A stretch of 64,000 nucleotides of DNA from Aureisphaera sp963669405 (GTDB taxonomy: Bacteria > Bacteroidota > Bacteroidia > Flavobacteriales > Flavobacteriaceae), in contig CAXXHF010000002.1 in assembly GCA_963669405.2 (NCBI GenBank), positions 868,001 to 932,000 of the forward strand, given 5' to 3'. Every line of letters starts with the position of its first letter. Within the stretch, counting starts at the first letter, position 1. The notes beneath the pieces were generated by a model. It was given only the letters and a program-made list of their open reading frames with translations. It did not search any database and was not told the origin of the DNA. This document shows, in pieces, positions 36,006 through 46,251 of this stretch. Both the position numbers and the translations under genes were made by a program.

Positions 36006-38046
36006 ATGCGTTTTTATTTTTTAATTGTTTTTTTTGTCCTCACTACGGTTTCTATCAAAAGTCAATCATTAGAACTTCTTAACCCACTTCCCAGCTTCCA
36101 TACGGGTCATGATGTTCATTTTACATCTAGCTCTCATGGTTTTGTAGTAAATAACCAAGAGCTTATTGAAACCACAGATGCTGGAGAAACGTGGACTATA
36201 AAACAAAATATTGACAGCGGAGTTGAAATAGAATTCCATAACGACAAAGGTTTTATTGTTGGTGAAAATGGATATGTTTTACAATCAAATGATTCTGGGA
36301 ATAATTGGACATCTATTGATATTGGGGCAAGTACCTTCCTTAACTCCATTAATTTTATTAATGAGGATATCATAATCATATCTGGGGAGACTGAACTATT
36401 TAAAACTGTGGATGGGGGGCAAAACTGGTCAGCTCTTATTGCTCCTACGGAAATAATGACTAAAACATTTTTTACTTCAGAATTGGTAGGACATGCGGCT
36501 TGTAAGGATGGATTTGTATTTAAAACTGTGGACGGTGGTCAAAATTGGTACATCACAAATTCCTCAACTACTAGTCCTTCTGATTATTTCACCATTTATT
36601 TTTTATAACTCTCAAATTGGTTACGCAAGTCGTGAACATAGTGAGTTTTATAAGACAACAGATGGAGGGGAAACGTGGGTAGAAGACCCAAATATAATTG
36701 ATGGTATCTTGGATATTGAATTTGCTACGGAAGATTTAGGATATATTGTGGGAGAAGGAGGGGCAATGTTCCGAACCTCCAATGGAGGTGACACATGGAC
36801 TTGGAATAGTGTAGTACCCGTACGTAAGGGTTTTTCGGACGTACTTGGCATACACCTTATAGATAATAATACAGGATATGTAACAGGACAACGAGGCCGT
36901 ATTGCCAAGAAAACAAATGCTACTGGGTGGAACTCCTACTCTCCTACTTACGACCCAATTAGAAAACTACAGTTTGTCAGTGGAAATGTAGCCTATGCTG
37001 TAAATTATGATAAGTTTATTAAGACAACTGATGGCGGACAAAGTTGGTTTAATATTGGATTCATTGTTCCTTCTGTTCATATAAATCATTTTGAGTTCTT
37101 AACTGAAAATATTGGTTACGCCGTTTTATCCAGATCTGTTTTTAAAACTACTGATGGAGGGCTTACATGGATCGAAACAAACAACGGCAATCAAGTATTA
37201 TTAGACGATATTTCATCAATAGATTTTATTGATGAAAACACTGGGTATGTGACTGCTTCATCCGGATTAGAAAAATTGATGAAGACAACCGATGGTGGGA
37301 ACACCTATGAACAAATTAACAGTGATGGATTTCATCGTATTCAATTTATCAATAACTCTATAGGATTTGCTCACAAGGATTATGGCAACAACACACTCTA
37401 TAAAACAGTAGATGGAGGGGTTACTTGGGAGGAAATGACCTCCACAGGTTCTTTTCTAAATATATTTTATTTTGTAGATGAAAATATAGGATTCTACGGA
37501 GGAGACAACAACCTTATTGGACGCACTTTAGATGGTGGGGAAACATGGCAAGGCCTTGGTGGATTACCGAGTACAGATATTGAAAATATAAGATTCTTTA
37601 ATGAAAACGAAGGATATGTTTCTGATGACTATGGATGGCTTTACAAAACTACAAACGGTGGTCAAAATTGGGAGCAGTTAGTAACTATTGGTGATATAAA
37701 TAGCATTGATTTATTTGGCACAAATGTATATATAGCAGGAGCTTGGGGAAGAATTATGGGGACTACCAACCCATTAAGCACTCTTGATATACAACACTCC
37801 GGAAACGAGGTAATCCTTTACCCAAACCCTGCTAGTTCTATAGTTAAATTACAATCCGTTACAAACAACCTCATACAAAATGTAACTTTCTTCGATATAG
37901 CTGGTAAAGAAATACAAAGCTTCAGCAATAAAACCAACGTATCAATAATTGAAATTCCTATAGATAAACTAAGTAACCAATTGTTATTGGTGAAAATTCA
38001 GTTGGATAATGGAACAATCCTTTATCAGAAACTTATGGTGAATTAA
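36006..38046 (+). CDS. Ycf48/BNR-like repeat protein with T9SS sorting domain, one apparent frameshift
   Basis: After a signal peptide (about 1-20, ending IKSQ), about twelve copies of the motif (F/Y)KTxDGGxxW cover most of the protein, as in sialidase BNR and Ycf48 propellers. A T9SS domain follows (VILYPNPASSIVKLQ … LLLVKIQLDNG). The frame shifts near 36590-36605, where one extra T in a run of six breaks the protein. Removing it gives a 679-residue frame and IYFYNSQIGY in place of a stop. The role is an exported, surface-attached propeller; no catalytic residues are evident. Confidence 0.82.
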
Positions 38047-38096
38047 AAACCAATACCAGATTAGGGAAACATCTAAAAGCCTTATTTTTTTAATAT

Positions 38097-39491
38097 TTAC
38101 ATATCAGGAAACACATCCAATCCTTTAGAATGTTTGTAGTTGGCAGGAACATTATGCCGTACGTCATAATTAACCTCCATAAGGTCTACGATTTTATGCC
38201 TACCCGCTTTACTGGTATCCGTACTAATGCCAGTAATACAGTCCAACATGTTTTTAGCCCCAGGGCATCCTCCATATGTGGATTTGAATGAATAAGATAG
38301 TGATTTATCGAAAGTAAAAGCATCTTTCTCCCTGCTTGCATACCAAGTAGTATAATCAGTAAGTTCATAGCTAGTAGCATCGTATTCAAAAATCTTCATC
38401 CCTGGGTTGTTACTATGATTAACAGTAACACCAGGTGTTGAAATACAAAGCTCAATCAACTCATTGTTCTCATTAAATACCCGCTTTAGCTCATCCATAT
38501 GAGTATGACTGGTTAATATTCCTGTGATTTCATCCTTATAGGTGTCTACCAGCGTAACAAATGCATTTACATAGGTATGCCCATTTTTAAGCGTATCTGC
38601 TGGGTTATTACGCCAAAACATATCGGTTCCAGAATAGGCGTCCAAACCTGGTGGTATATGCATTCCTATTATTATTTTCTCTTTATTGGTTTTAGCTGTA
38701 GCCAATTGTGTACCCATCCAATCAAATTGATCTTGGGCAGCAGTATACTTATCTATATGATCTTGACTTGAATATCGTTCCGAAAGAATTACTGTATTAA
38801 GCATAAGCACTTTAAGATTGGAAGTCCTTGTGGTATCCTTGCCCAACGGATAGGCAGAATAATATCCCAATGTAGCATTACCCTCCTCCTGAAAATAGGA
38901 AGCTGATCTGGATCCTTTAATAATGGGCCAATCCTTTGTCCCAATAGTATCAAGTGTAAATGGTGTAATGGTATCTTTGGTTTGTATGTATGAAAAAGAT
39001 GCATAATCTCCTCCATAGCCATCATTATTCCCAGGGAGATACAATAAAGGTACATTGGTAGAGTCTGCTAGAGTCCGCAAACGGCTCAATACAGATCCTA
39101 TGTCTCCATGAATTTTGTCCGGTATAGATGCCTTGGGCACTATACTATCTAAACAATGATCTCCATGATGCACAGGTAAATCTCCTAAATAAACAATAAA
39201 ACCGGGGTTCTTTTCTTTTATAAGGGAAACGAATTTACTTTGTGCTGCTTTCCAAAGCGCAGTTCCAGTATCGCAGCCATAGTCAACTTCGGTTATAGCA
39301 TCGTCCAAATGAATATCTGAAATGCTCATAAAAGTAGGATTTGCTGTAACAAGTTCCTTTTCATCTAATTTAGCGTCAGAGGATTCACTTTCGGAATCAG
39401 AAGATTCCCCTTTCCCCTTGCAAGAAAAAAAGAGGATTCCAATGGTAATAAGAAAACTGATACGGGTTAGGGCATACGTGCTGTTTTTCAT
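38097..39491 (-). CDS. Lipoprotein metallophosphoesterase (sphingomyelinase-like)
   Basis: A 464-residue calcineurin-like phosphoesterase anchored as a lipoprotein (ITIGILFFSC, Cys24, then an acidic Ser/Glu linker). Metal-binding motifs follow in order: SDIHLDD, YLGDLPVHHGDH, PGNNDGYGG, GMHIPPG and SHTHMDEL. The overall layout resembles acid sphingomyelinase-type enzymes and exported phosphodiesterases, so substrate is uncertain. It is transcribed in the same direction as, and downstream of, ftsZ, but a hairpin separates them. Confidence 0.82.
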   Translation of the reverse strand: MKNSTYALTRISFLITIGILFFSCKGKGESSDSESESSDAKLDEKELVTANPTFMSISDIHLDDAITEVDYGCDTGTALWKAAQSKFVSLIKEKNPGFIVYLGDLPVHHGDHCLDSIVPKASIPDKIHGDIGSVLSRLRTLADSTNVPLLYLPGNNDGYGGDYASFSYIQTKDTITPFTLDTIGTKDWPIIKGSRSASYFQEEGNATLGYYSAYPLGKDTTRTSNLKVLMLNTVILSERYSSQDHIDKYTAAQDQFDWMGTQLATAKTNKEKIIIGMHIPPGLDAYSGTDMFWRNNPADTLKNGHTYVNAFVTLVDTYKDEITGILTSHTHMDELKRVFNENNELIELCISTPGVTVNHSNNPGMKIFEYDATSYELTDYTTWYASREKDAFTFDKSLSYSFKSTYGGCPGAKNMLDCITGISTDTSKAGRHKIVDLMEVNYDVRHNVPANYKHSKGLDVFPDM

Positions 39492-39562
39492 GATAAATTT
39501 GTTAGTGTTTACACAACTGTAAAGCTAACTATCTCATTCATAAACCTTAATACGTATTAATA

Positions 39563-39598
39563 CTTAAAAGCCGAATGCTTGTGCATTCGGCTTTTAAG
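39563..39598 (-). terminator. ftsZ terminator (16-bp stem)
   Basis: A perfect 16-bp stem, CTTAAAAGCCGAATGC / GCATTCGGCTTTTAAG, with loop TTGT. It ends the dcw transcript on the minus strand. A 14-bp palindrome TTAATACGTATTAA at 39547-39560 adjoins it. Confidence 0.75.
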
Positions 39599-39628
39599 GA
39601 AATATAGATTGGGTTTCTGTTCAAGAAA

Positions 39629-39675
39629 AAACCTTCCAAGTTATAAACCTGAAAGGTCCGCAGACATCGCGGTCT
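39629..39675. repeat. Possible REP-like palindromic element
   Basis: An imperfect inverted repeat (ACCTTCCAAGTT / AACCTGAAAGGT, 10 of 12 positions) is followed by a second small hairpin (CCGCAGACATCGCGG). It resembles the short palindromes scattered between genes in flavobacterial genomes, from memory. Only one copy is seen in this window, so this remains a suggestion. Confidence 0.3.
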
Positions 39676-39690
39676 TGAGGAGGTAAACCG

Positions 39691-41682
39691 TTAGTCTACA
39701 TTATCGTGTAAAAAAGAATTATTGGTCTTTAAGTCGATATCATCGTCATCGGTACTTACCGAAGTCCTAGAGATGGATGAATCATCAGAATCAACATCTT
39801 CCAATTCTATTCCTGCTCTTTTATAGGCAGGTTGTTTTTCTATGTCGTCAATTTTTGAAGCACTGTTCCTAAACTTATAATTGAACTCCTTCATTTTTCG
39901 TTTACGCTCTTCGGTTCTGTCCTTAAGCAATTTTGAAATGGGTGAGTTCAAAGGATCTACCTCTTCACCTTCTTCCGATTCAGTTTCGGGAACTTCTATG
40001 GTCTTTGTTTCAAAAGCAACTTCCTCTTCTTGGACGGAATTTGGCTTTGCACCTAACAATTCATCTTCTTTTTCTTGGTAATCGTCCAAACTGTATCTTT
40101 TAATACCATCCTCGGTCACTTCAGTAACAGGAATCACTTCTATCGGATCTTTTACTTCGATATCCTCAATTCGTTTTACCAATAATTCAGGTTCTTCCTC
40201 TTCAATTTTACTTTCTGTGGCCGGAATTTTCTTTTCTGGTGTTGTATTAATAGGCAGATCGAACATAAGCATCTGCTCTTCGATCTCATTTTGTTCACTA
40301 CGGGTAGCCTCCACCTCTATCATTGGCTCATCTTCCGTGTCAGTAGATACAATAACAAAATCATTTACATCAATCTGATTGATTTGAATCTGCTCGAATT
40401 CGGCTAAATAATGAATGTCTATTAAAGTAGATTCAACTTCAATATTTTTAATCAACTCTGATGTCTCTACATAGCCTTCAAACGGAAGTTCTTTCTGGGC
40501 TGTTTTCTTTGCAACGGGCTTGTCTTCTTCCTCTTCGTCCAAAAACAAGGTATGACGTATTACCGGAGCTTCTTCCTTCTTCTGAACCGGCACTTCTATA
40601 GCACTTGGTTTTGACATAAGATTGTGCTCCGCCTTTTGCTCTTCTTCTAGGGTATGGATTATTTTTTTAGGATCGGTATTGACAATATCATCTTGTTGCT
40701 CTGCATTAAACCCTGTTGCAATCACTGTAATAGAAATAGCTCCTTCTAAAGTTTCATCTTCACCTACTCCCATGATAATGTTAGCACTGTGACCTGCTTC
40801 TGTCTGGATATGATCACTGATTTCACCAATCTCATCAATGGTTATCTCCTCAGTTCCTGAAACAATAAGCAGCAATACGTTCTTTGCTCCCTTAATTTTA
40901 TTGTCGTTAAGTAACGGAGAATCCAATGCCTTACTAATCGCTTCTTGGGCTCGATTGGCACCACTGGCAGAGGAACTTCCCATAATAGCCGTCCCACTAT
41001 TGGCTAATACGGTTTTAGCATCACGTAAGTCAATGTTTTGGGTATAGTGATGTGTTATTACTTCTGCTATCCCACGGGCTGCGGTTGCCAACACTTCATC
41101 TGCTTTTGAGAAGCCTGCTTTAAAACCTAGGTTTCCGTATACTTCTCTTAATTTATTGTTGTTGATAACAATCAAGGAATCAACACTTTGACGTAGTTTC
41201 TCAACTCCAATCTGCGCTTGTTCGTTTCTTATCTTTCCTTCAAACTGAAATGGTATCGTTACAATTCCAACAGTAAGGATATCCAATTCTTTTGCCATTT
41301 TCGCTATAATGGGAGCGGCTCCGGTTCCGGTACCTCCACCCATCCCGGCAGTAATGAATATCATTTTGGTGTGAGTCATCAACATATTCTTGATGTCCTC
41401 TACACTCTCTACAGCAGACTGCTCCCCAATGATAGGGTTAGCTCCTGCTCCCAATCCTTCAGTAAGGGAAACCCCTAATTGAATCTTATTGGGTACAGGG
41501 CTGTTTTCCAAAGCCTGGGCATCGGTATTGCAAATCACAAAATCCACACCTTTAATCCCTTGACTAAACATGTGGTTGATGGCATTGCTTCCACCACCCC
41601 CAACACCAATTACCTTGATGACGTTGGATTGGTTTTTGGGCAGGTCGAACGAAATATTATCAAATTCTGAGTTACTGCTCAT
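39691..41682 (-). CDS. ftsZ: Cell division protein FtsZ (long acidic tail)
   Basis: Tubulin-like GTPase that forms the division ring. The GTP-binding core (about 1-330) has VIGVGGGGSNAINHM and the tubulin signature GGGTGTGAAP (115 onward), then NNKLREVYGNLGF and SVIATGF-type strands. Residues about 330-663 form a long Glu-rich, low-complexity tail ending NNSFLHDNVD. Bacteroidota FtsZ are long, but the E. coli protein is only ~383 residues. It is the last gene of the dcw cluster, 66 bp after ftsA. Confidence 0.97.
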   Translation of the reverse strand: MSSNSEFDNISFDLPKNQSNVIKVIGVGGGGSNAINHMFSQGIKGVDFVICNTDAQALENSPVPNKIQLGVSLTEGLGAGANPIIGEQSAVESVEDIKNMLMTHTKMIFITAGMGGGTGTGAAPIIAKMAKELDILTVGIVTIPFQFEGKIRNEQAQIGVEKLRQSVDSLIVINNNKLREVYGNLGFKAGFSKADEVLATAARGIAEVITHHYTQNIDLRDAKTVLANSGTAIMGSSSASGANRAQEAISKALDSPLLNDNKIKGAKNVLLLIVSGTEEITIDEIGEISDHIQTEAGHSANIIMGVGEDETLEGAISITVIATGFNAEQQDDIVNTDPKKIIHTLEEEQKAEHNLMSKPSAIEVPVQKKEEAPVIRHTLFLDEEEEDKPVAKKTAQKELPFEGYVETSELIKNIEVESTLIDIHYLAEFEQIQINQIDVNDFVIVSTDTEDEPMIEVEATRSEQNEIEEQMLMFDLPINTTPEKKIPATESKIEEEEPELLVKRIEDIEVKDPIEVIPVTEVTEDGIKRYSLDDYQEKEDELLGAKPNSVQEEEVAFETKTIEVPETESEEGEEVDPLNSPISKLLKDRTEERKRKMKEFNYKFRNSASKIDDIEKQPAYKRAGIELEDVDSDDSSISRTSVSTDDDDIDLKTNNSFLHDNVD

Positions 41683-41748
41683 ATAGTTCTTTTTGTGAGG
41701 TTATCCCTTTATAGGGTCTTATTTAATTAGTTGTGTTGTTTTAAATTT

Positions 41749-43089
41749 TTATTCGGCGTTATCCAAAAATTCTTTGAATTTTTCAGCCCATTTATCGAAA
41801 AATCGTTTACGCTCTTTCGGCGTTTCATCTATTACTTCATTTTCTTCAAGATCAGGTTCTGCCTCAGATATTGAAGCGTTAACAGCTTCTTGTGTCGTTT
41901 TGGATTGCTCAATTTGTTTGCTTCGCTCACTGGTTTCCAAACTATTCATGACTAAACCAACGGCTGTAGCATACATAGGACTTGTGGTCTCGCTATCACT
42001 ATCTCCAGCTAAATGCTCATTGGGGTAACCAACACGAGTATCCATTCCAGTTATGTACTCTACCAATTGCTTAAGATGCCGTAATTGCGATCCTCCTCCT
42101 GTTAGAACAATACCTGCTATCAATTTCTTCTTCTGCTCCTCATGTCCATAATTTTTGATTTCCAAGTATACTTGCTCTACTATCTCTACAACGCGTGCAT
42201 GTATAATCTTTGAGAGGTTTTTTAGCGTAATCTCTTTAGGTTCACGTCCTCGTAAGCCCGGTATGGAAACAATTTCATTGTCTTTATTTTCTCCCGGCCA
42301 AGCAGAGCCGAACTTTATTTTCAATAGTTCTGCTTGTTTTTCAATAATAGAACAACCTTCTTTGATGTCTTCGGTAATTACATTTCCACCAAAAGGAATC
42401 ACTGCGGTATGCCGAATAATTCCATCTTTAAAAATTGCTAGATCCGTAGTTCCACCTCCAATATCAATAAGCGCCACTCCTGCTTCTTTTTCCTCTTGAC
42501 TTAACACTGCATTTGCTGAAGCCAATGGTTCTAAAGTGATTCCTGAAAGATTGATTCCTGCGCTTTTTACGCAACGGCCAATATTACGGATAGATGAAAC
42601 CTGACCTACAACCACATGAAAATTGGCTTCCAATCTGCCACCATACATTCCAATGGGTTCTTTTACTTCGGCTTGCCCATCTACTTTAAAATCTTGAGGC
42701 AATACATGTATAATTTCTTCTCCGGGAAGCATCACCAACTTGTGTACCTGATTGCAAAGACGGTCTATATCTTCTTCATCTATAACCACTTCACTATCGG
42801 ATCTGGTTATATAATCACTATGCTGTAGGCTTCGTATATGTTGTCCTGCAATCCCTACTACCACATCTTCTATCTTCATTCCTGAAGAAGTTTCCGCATC
42901 TTGAATTGCTTGCTGAATGGATTGAATGGTTTGAGTAATGTTATTCACCACTCCACGGTGTACTCCTAAGCTTTTGGATTTTCCAATACCCAAAATCTCC
43001 ATTTTTCCGTAGTCGTTCTTCCTACCGATCATGGCCACAATTTTTGTGGTTCCAATATCCAATCCTACCGCAATCCTGTTGTTTTCCAT
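41749..43089 (-). CDS. ftsA: Cell division protein FtsA
   Basis: Actin-like protein that tethers FtsZ to the membrane. The 446-residue frame starts at ATG 43089 and shows the nucleotide-binding motifs VGLDIGTTKIVAMIG and VALIDIGGGTTDLAIFK and the late IVLTGGGSQLRHLKQL. The SHS2 region (VVVGIAGQHIRSLQHSDYI) is present. The C-terminus carries an acidic linker and a basic amphipathic end (KERKRFFDKWAEKFKEFLDN), as for membrane binding. It lies 3 bp after ftsQ. Confidence 0.96.
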   Translation of the reverse strand: MENNRIAVGLDIGTTKIVAMIGRKNDYGKMEILGIGKSKSLGVHRGVVNNITQTIQSIQQAIQDAETSSGMKIEDVVVGIAGQHIRSLQHSDYITRSDSEVVIDEEDIDRLCNQVHKLVMLPGEEIIHVLPQDFKVDGQAEVKEPIGMYGGRLEANFHVVVGQVSSIRNIGRCVKSAGINLSGITLEPLASANAVLSQEEKEAGVALIDIGGGTTDLAIFKDGIIRHTAVIPFGGNVITEDIKEGCSIIEKQAELLKIKFGSAWPGENKDNEIVSIPGLRGREPKEITLKNLSKIIHARVVEIVEQVYLEIKNYGHEEQKKKLIAGIVLTGGGSQLRHLKQLVEYITGMDTRVGYPNEHLAGDSDSETTSPMYATAVGLVMNSLETSERSKQIEQSKTTQEAVNASISEAEPDLEENEVIDETPKERKRFFDKWAEKFKEFLDNAE

Positions 43090-43092
43090 GAC

Positions 43093-43809
43093 TTAATTTT
43101 TTGTCGCTACCACTTGATTTCCAAATTGCAAATCCACCAATCGATAACTTGTAAGCTTATTGTCCCGCTTTGCTTTTTGATAAAAAGCTTTAAAATTTTG
43201 AAACTTCCTTTCAATTTCTTCCATTTTACCCAAACGAACATTAAAATCCATTTTCCGCATCTCAAAATCAATAATTCCAGCCTTACTTTTGTGAATTCCA
43301 ACAACACTCTTCTTCATGAATTCATCGTTGCGAATTTTAAGTAACAATGGAGTCAATTCGGTAAAATTCGTTTTAGACAACCCTGTTATTATGGGAACCC
43401 TTGCAGCATACACTTTAGAAAGTGGCATCTTTTCCCCGTCTTCATCTACATAGTAACTGGGGTTATCGGCCACCCGAGCGATAGGGTTACGCTGTTCTAT
43501 CTTTGCCCCCAATTTTCCATCAACCGTTACAAACACCTGAGCGTCACGCACCATAGGATTTTGCAACAATCTGGATTCCATCTCTTTCAAAACTAAAGTT
43601 TCTTTAGTGATGCTCGTAACACTGTCGCTATTTTGTATTAACAATTTATTAACCGTAGAAAGCGTAATAAATGGACTGTTTTCATCTGTAAAATGCACTT
43701 CTAATCCGGTTAGTTTTCTGCCCTCGTTTCTTTGACGGGTAAAACCGTAGAGAACCCCTACCAACACAAGCAAAAGCAACACCCGTATAACGCTCCAATT
43801 ACCTTTCAT
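43093..43809 (-). CDS. ftsQ: Cell division protein FtsQ
   Basis: A 238-residue bitopic protein. One N-terminal helix (about 5-23, WSVIRVLLLLVLVGVLYGFT) is followed by a periplasmic POTRA-like segment (TGLEVHFTDENSPFITLSTVNKLL) and a beta domain (ESRLLQNPMVRDAQVFVTVDGKLGAKIEQRNPIARV). These match the shorter Bacteroidota FtsQ. It bridges early and late divisome proteins. Its start overlaps the murC end by 11 bp. Confidence 0.9.
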   Translation of the reverse strand: MKGNWSVIRVLLLLVLVGVLYGFTRQRNEGRKLTGLEVHFTDENSPFITLSTVNKLLIQNSDSVTSITKETLVLKEMESRLLQNPMVRDAQVFVTVDGKLGAKIEQRNPIARVADNPSYYVDEDGEKMPLSKVYAARVPIITGLSKTNFTELTPLLLKIRNDEFMKKSVVGIHKSKAGIIDFEMRKMDFNVRLGKMEEIERKFQNFKAFYQKAKRDNKLTSYRLVDLQFGNQVVATKN

Positions 43810-45154
43810 CTTGTATATATTTTGTTACTTTTTCTACTTCAGCTCCAATATCACCAGCGCCAACCAGCAACTTCACTTTGCATGAAGATTGGTGAACATA
43901 TTCTGGCAGTTCTTTTTTCGTGATTAACTTTGCTCTATTAGACGCTATTTTATTACATAACCATTGGGAATTCACTCCAGAAATAGGAGCTTCCCTTGCT
44001 GGATAAATGTCTAATAATACAATCTCGTCGAACCTTCCAAGGCTTTCTGCAAAACCATCTACAAAATCCCGAGTCCTACTGAATAAATGAGGTTGAAAAA
44101 CAATAAGTATTTGTTCTTCTGGATACATTTCTGAAACTGCTTGATGTAGTGCATTGATTTCAGTAGGGTGATGTGCATAATCATCAATAAGAACTAAATC
44201 TGGGCGACGGATTTTGTACGTAAATCTTCGTTCTACTCCTTTAAAACTAAATAAAGCTTTGGGCAGGCAGGAAGTTGGGGTTCCGGCGAAGATGGCCATG
44301 CCCAAAGCTGTTACCGCATTGTGTAGGTTATGATGTCCAGGGAGTAAAAAGGTTAAATTTCTTATGAGCTCTTTAGGGGTTTTTAAATCGAAAATATAGG
44401 CGCCGTTTTCTATTCGAATATTTTGGGCTTCAAAATCTGCTGCTTCATTAAGCGCCACCGAATTTCCTTCTAACGGCAGTCCTTTTTTGAACAATAGTTT
44501 TTCTTTGTTAGGAAGTAAACCTGCAAATTCCTTAAAAGAAGCCTCTATAGAATCAGAATTTCCATAGATATCCAGATGATCGGCATCCATGGAGGTTACA
44601 CAAGCAATATCTGGGCTTAATTGCAGGAAGGACCTATCAAACTCATCTGCTTCAACTACAGTGATTTCGGTTCCTTTACTAATAAAATTGGAATGATAAT
44701 TTTCGGAAATGCCTCCAAGAAATGCCGTAACTGGCATATTGCATTCTGCCAGTAAATGCCCCAATATTGCAGACGTAGTAGTCTTGCCATGAGTACCCGC
44801 TACTGCCAAGCAAAGTGTATCTTTGGTTACTTCTCCTAAAAATCGCGCACGCTTCATCACATCATACCCATGATCTTTGAAATAATTTAAAATCTGATTG
44901 TCTTTTGGAATCGCTGGTGTGTAGACCACCAATGTATCATCAGGCTTTAATGCAACCAAATCCAATTCTGATAACGCATCCATAAAAGTAACTTCCATGC
45001 CTTCAGCGATAAGTTCATTGGTAAGCTTGGTAGGTGTTTTATCATATCCCAAAACCGTCTTTCCTAATCGCAGTACATAACGTGCCAAGGCACTCATCCC
45101 GATACCACCGATACCGACAAAATAAATGTGTGTTATGTCCTTTAGTTCCTTCAA
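43799..45154 (-). CDS. murC: UDP-N-acetylmuramate--L-alanine ligase
   Basis: Mur ligase adding L-alanine to UDP-MurNAc. The N-terminal Rossmann part (IYFVGIGGIGMSALARYVL), the ATP site VAGTHGKTTTSAILGHL, DADHLDIYGN and the C-terminal DDYAHHPTEI and FQPHLFSRT are all characteristic of MurC. The length, 451 residues, is normal. It overlaps murG by 4 bp upstream (ATGA) and ftsQ by 11 bp downstream. Confidence 0.97.
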   Translation of the reverse strand: MKELKDITHIYFVGIGGIGMSALARYVLRLGKTVLGYDKTPTKLTNELIAEGMEVTFMDALSELDLVALKPDDTLVVYTPAIPKDNQILNYFKDHGYDVMKRARFLGEVTKDTLCLAVAGTHGKTTTSAILGHLLAECNMPVTAFLGGISENYHSNFISKGTEITVVEADEFDRSFLQLSPDIACVTSMDADHLDIYGNSDSIEASFKEFAGLLPNKEKLLFKKGLPLEGNSVALNEAADFEAQNIRIENGAYIFDLKTPKELIRNLTFLLPGHHNLHNAVTALGMAIFAGTPTSCLPKALFSFKGVERRFTYKIRRPDLVLIDDYAHHPTEINALHQAVSEMYPEEQILIVFQPHLFSRTRDFVDGFAESLGRFDEIVLLDIYPAREAPISGVNSQWLCNKIASNRAKLITKKELPEYVHQSSCKVKLLVGAGDIGAEVEKVTKYIQDER

Positions 45155-46251
45155 GCGTTCAACAGTTTTTCAATTTCTTCTACAATGTCTATTGTTGCAT
45201 TGGGCTTTGCCATTTTCTTTATGTTTTCTGAAAGATTTTGGTGCATTTCACTATTCTTTAAAATTTCTGAAAATGCCTCTTCAAATCCAGTTTCCAACTC
45301 GCTTTCCTTCAACATGAGCGCTGCTTTCTTTTCAACAATTGCCCGTGCGTTCTTAGTTTGATGGTCTTCAGAAACATTGGGTGACGGAATGAAAATAACT
45401 GGTTTGCCAACCAAGCACAATTCAGATACCGAAAGGGCTCCTGCACGCGATATAATGATATCAGCAGCAGCGTAGGCCAAATCCATTCGGTTCAAAAAGG
45501 CATGTACTTGTACATTTTCATTTGTGTTTACCTGGTACTTCTCGAAATAAAACTTTCCGCATTGCCAAATTAGCTGGACCTCATTTGCCTTAAAAAAGTC
45601 TAGCTTACCATAAACCAATTCATTGATCTTTCCCGCCCCTAAGCTCCCACCCAAAATGAGTAAAGTCTTTTTTGCAGGATTTAATCCAAAGAATGCCATG
45701 GCTTCTTCCTTTTTGGAAGAAACATCCAATAGATCTTGTCTCACTGGATTTCCGGTGAAAACAATTTTTTTACTTGGAAAGAATCGCTCCATACCCTCAT
45801 AAGCAGTACAGATTTTCTTCACTTTCCCGCTCAACCATTTATTGGTAATTCCTGCATGACTGTTTTGTTCTTGGATTAAGCTTGGAATCCCTTTTTTAGA
45901 AGCAATCCGTAAGAGAGGGGCACTGGCATAGCCTCCTGTCCCGATGGCTACGTCTGGTTTGAACTTTTTTATAATGGCTTTTGATTTCCACAAACTGGAA
46001 ATCAGTTTGAAAGGAAATAGCAGGTTCTTGAAGTTTATGCTTCGTTGAATCCCTGAGATCCACAAGCCTACAATTTTGTAACCAGCCTGTGGTACTTTCT
46101 CCATTTCCATACGGTCCTTAGCTCCTACAAATAGAAATTCTGAATTAGGATATCGTGATTTCAATTCGTTGGCAATGGCAATTGCTGGATAGATATGTCC
46201 TCCGGTTCCTCCGCCACTAATAATAAATCGATATGTTTGGTCTACTCTCAA
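45151..46251 (-). CDS. murG: UDP-GlcNAc:lipid-I N-acetylglucosaminyltransferase MurG
   Basis: GT28 glycosyltransferase that forms lipid II at the inner membrane. The N-terminal GGGTGGHIYPAIAIANEL and ATGGYASAPLL-type motif, and the C-terminal donor site IISRAGALSVSELCLVGKPVIFIPSPN…DHQTKNA, are typical. Length 366 residues. Overlaps both neighbours, ftsW and murC, by 4 bp. Confidence 0.96.
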   Translation of the reverse strand: MRVDQTYRFIISGGGTGGHIYPAIAIANELKSRYPNSEFLFVGAKDRMEMEKVPQAGYKIVGLWISGIQRSINFKNLLFPFKLISSLWKSKAIIKKFKPDVAIGTGGYASAPLLRIASKKGIPSLIQEQNSHAGITNKWLSGKVKKICTAYEGMERFFPSKKIVFTGNPVRQDLLDVSSKKEEAMAFFGLNPAKKTLLILGGSLGAGKINELVYGKLDFFKANEVQLIWQCGKFYFEKYQVNTNENVQVHAFLNRMDLAYAAADIIISRAGALSVSELCLVGKPVIFIPSPNVSEDHQTKNARAIVEKKAALMLKESELETGFEEAFSEILKNSEMHQNLSENIKKMAKPNATIDIVEEIEKLLNA

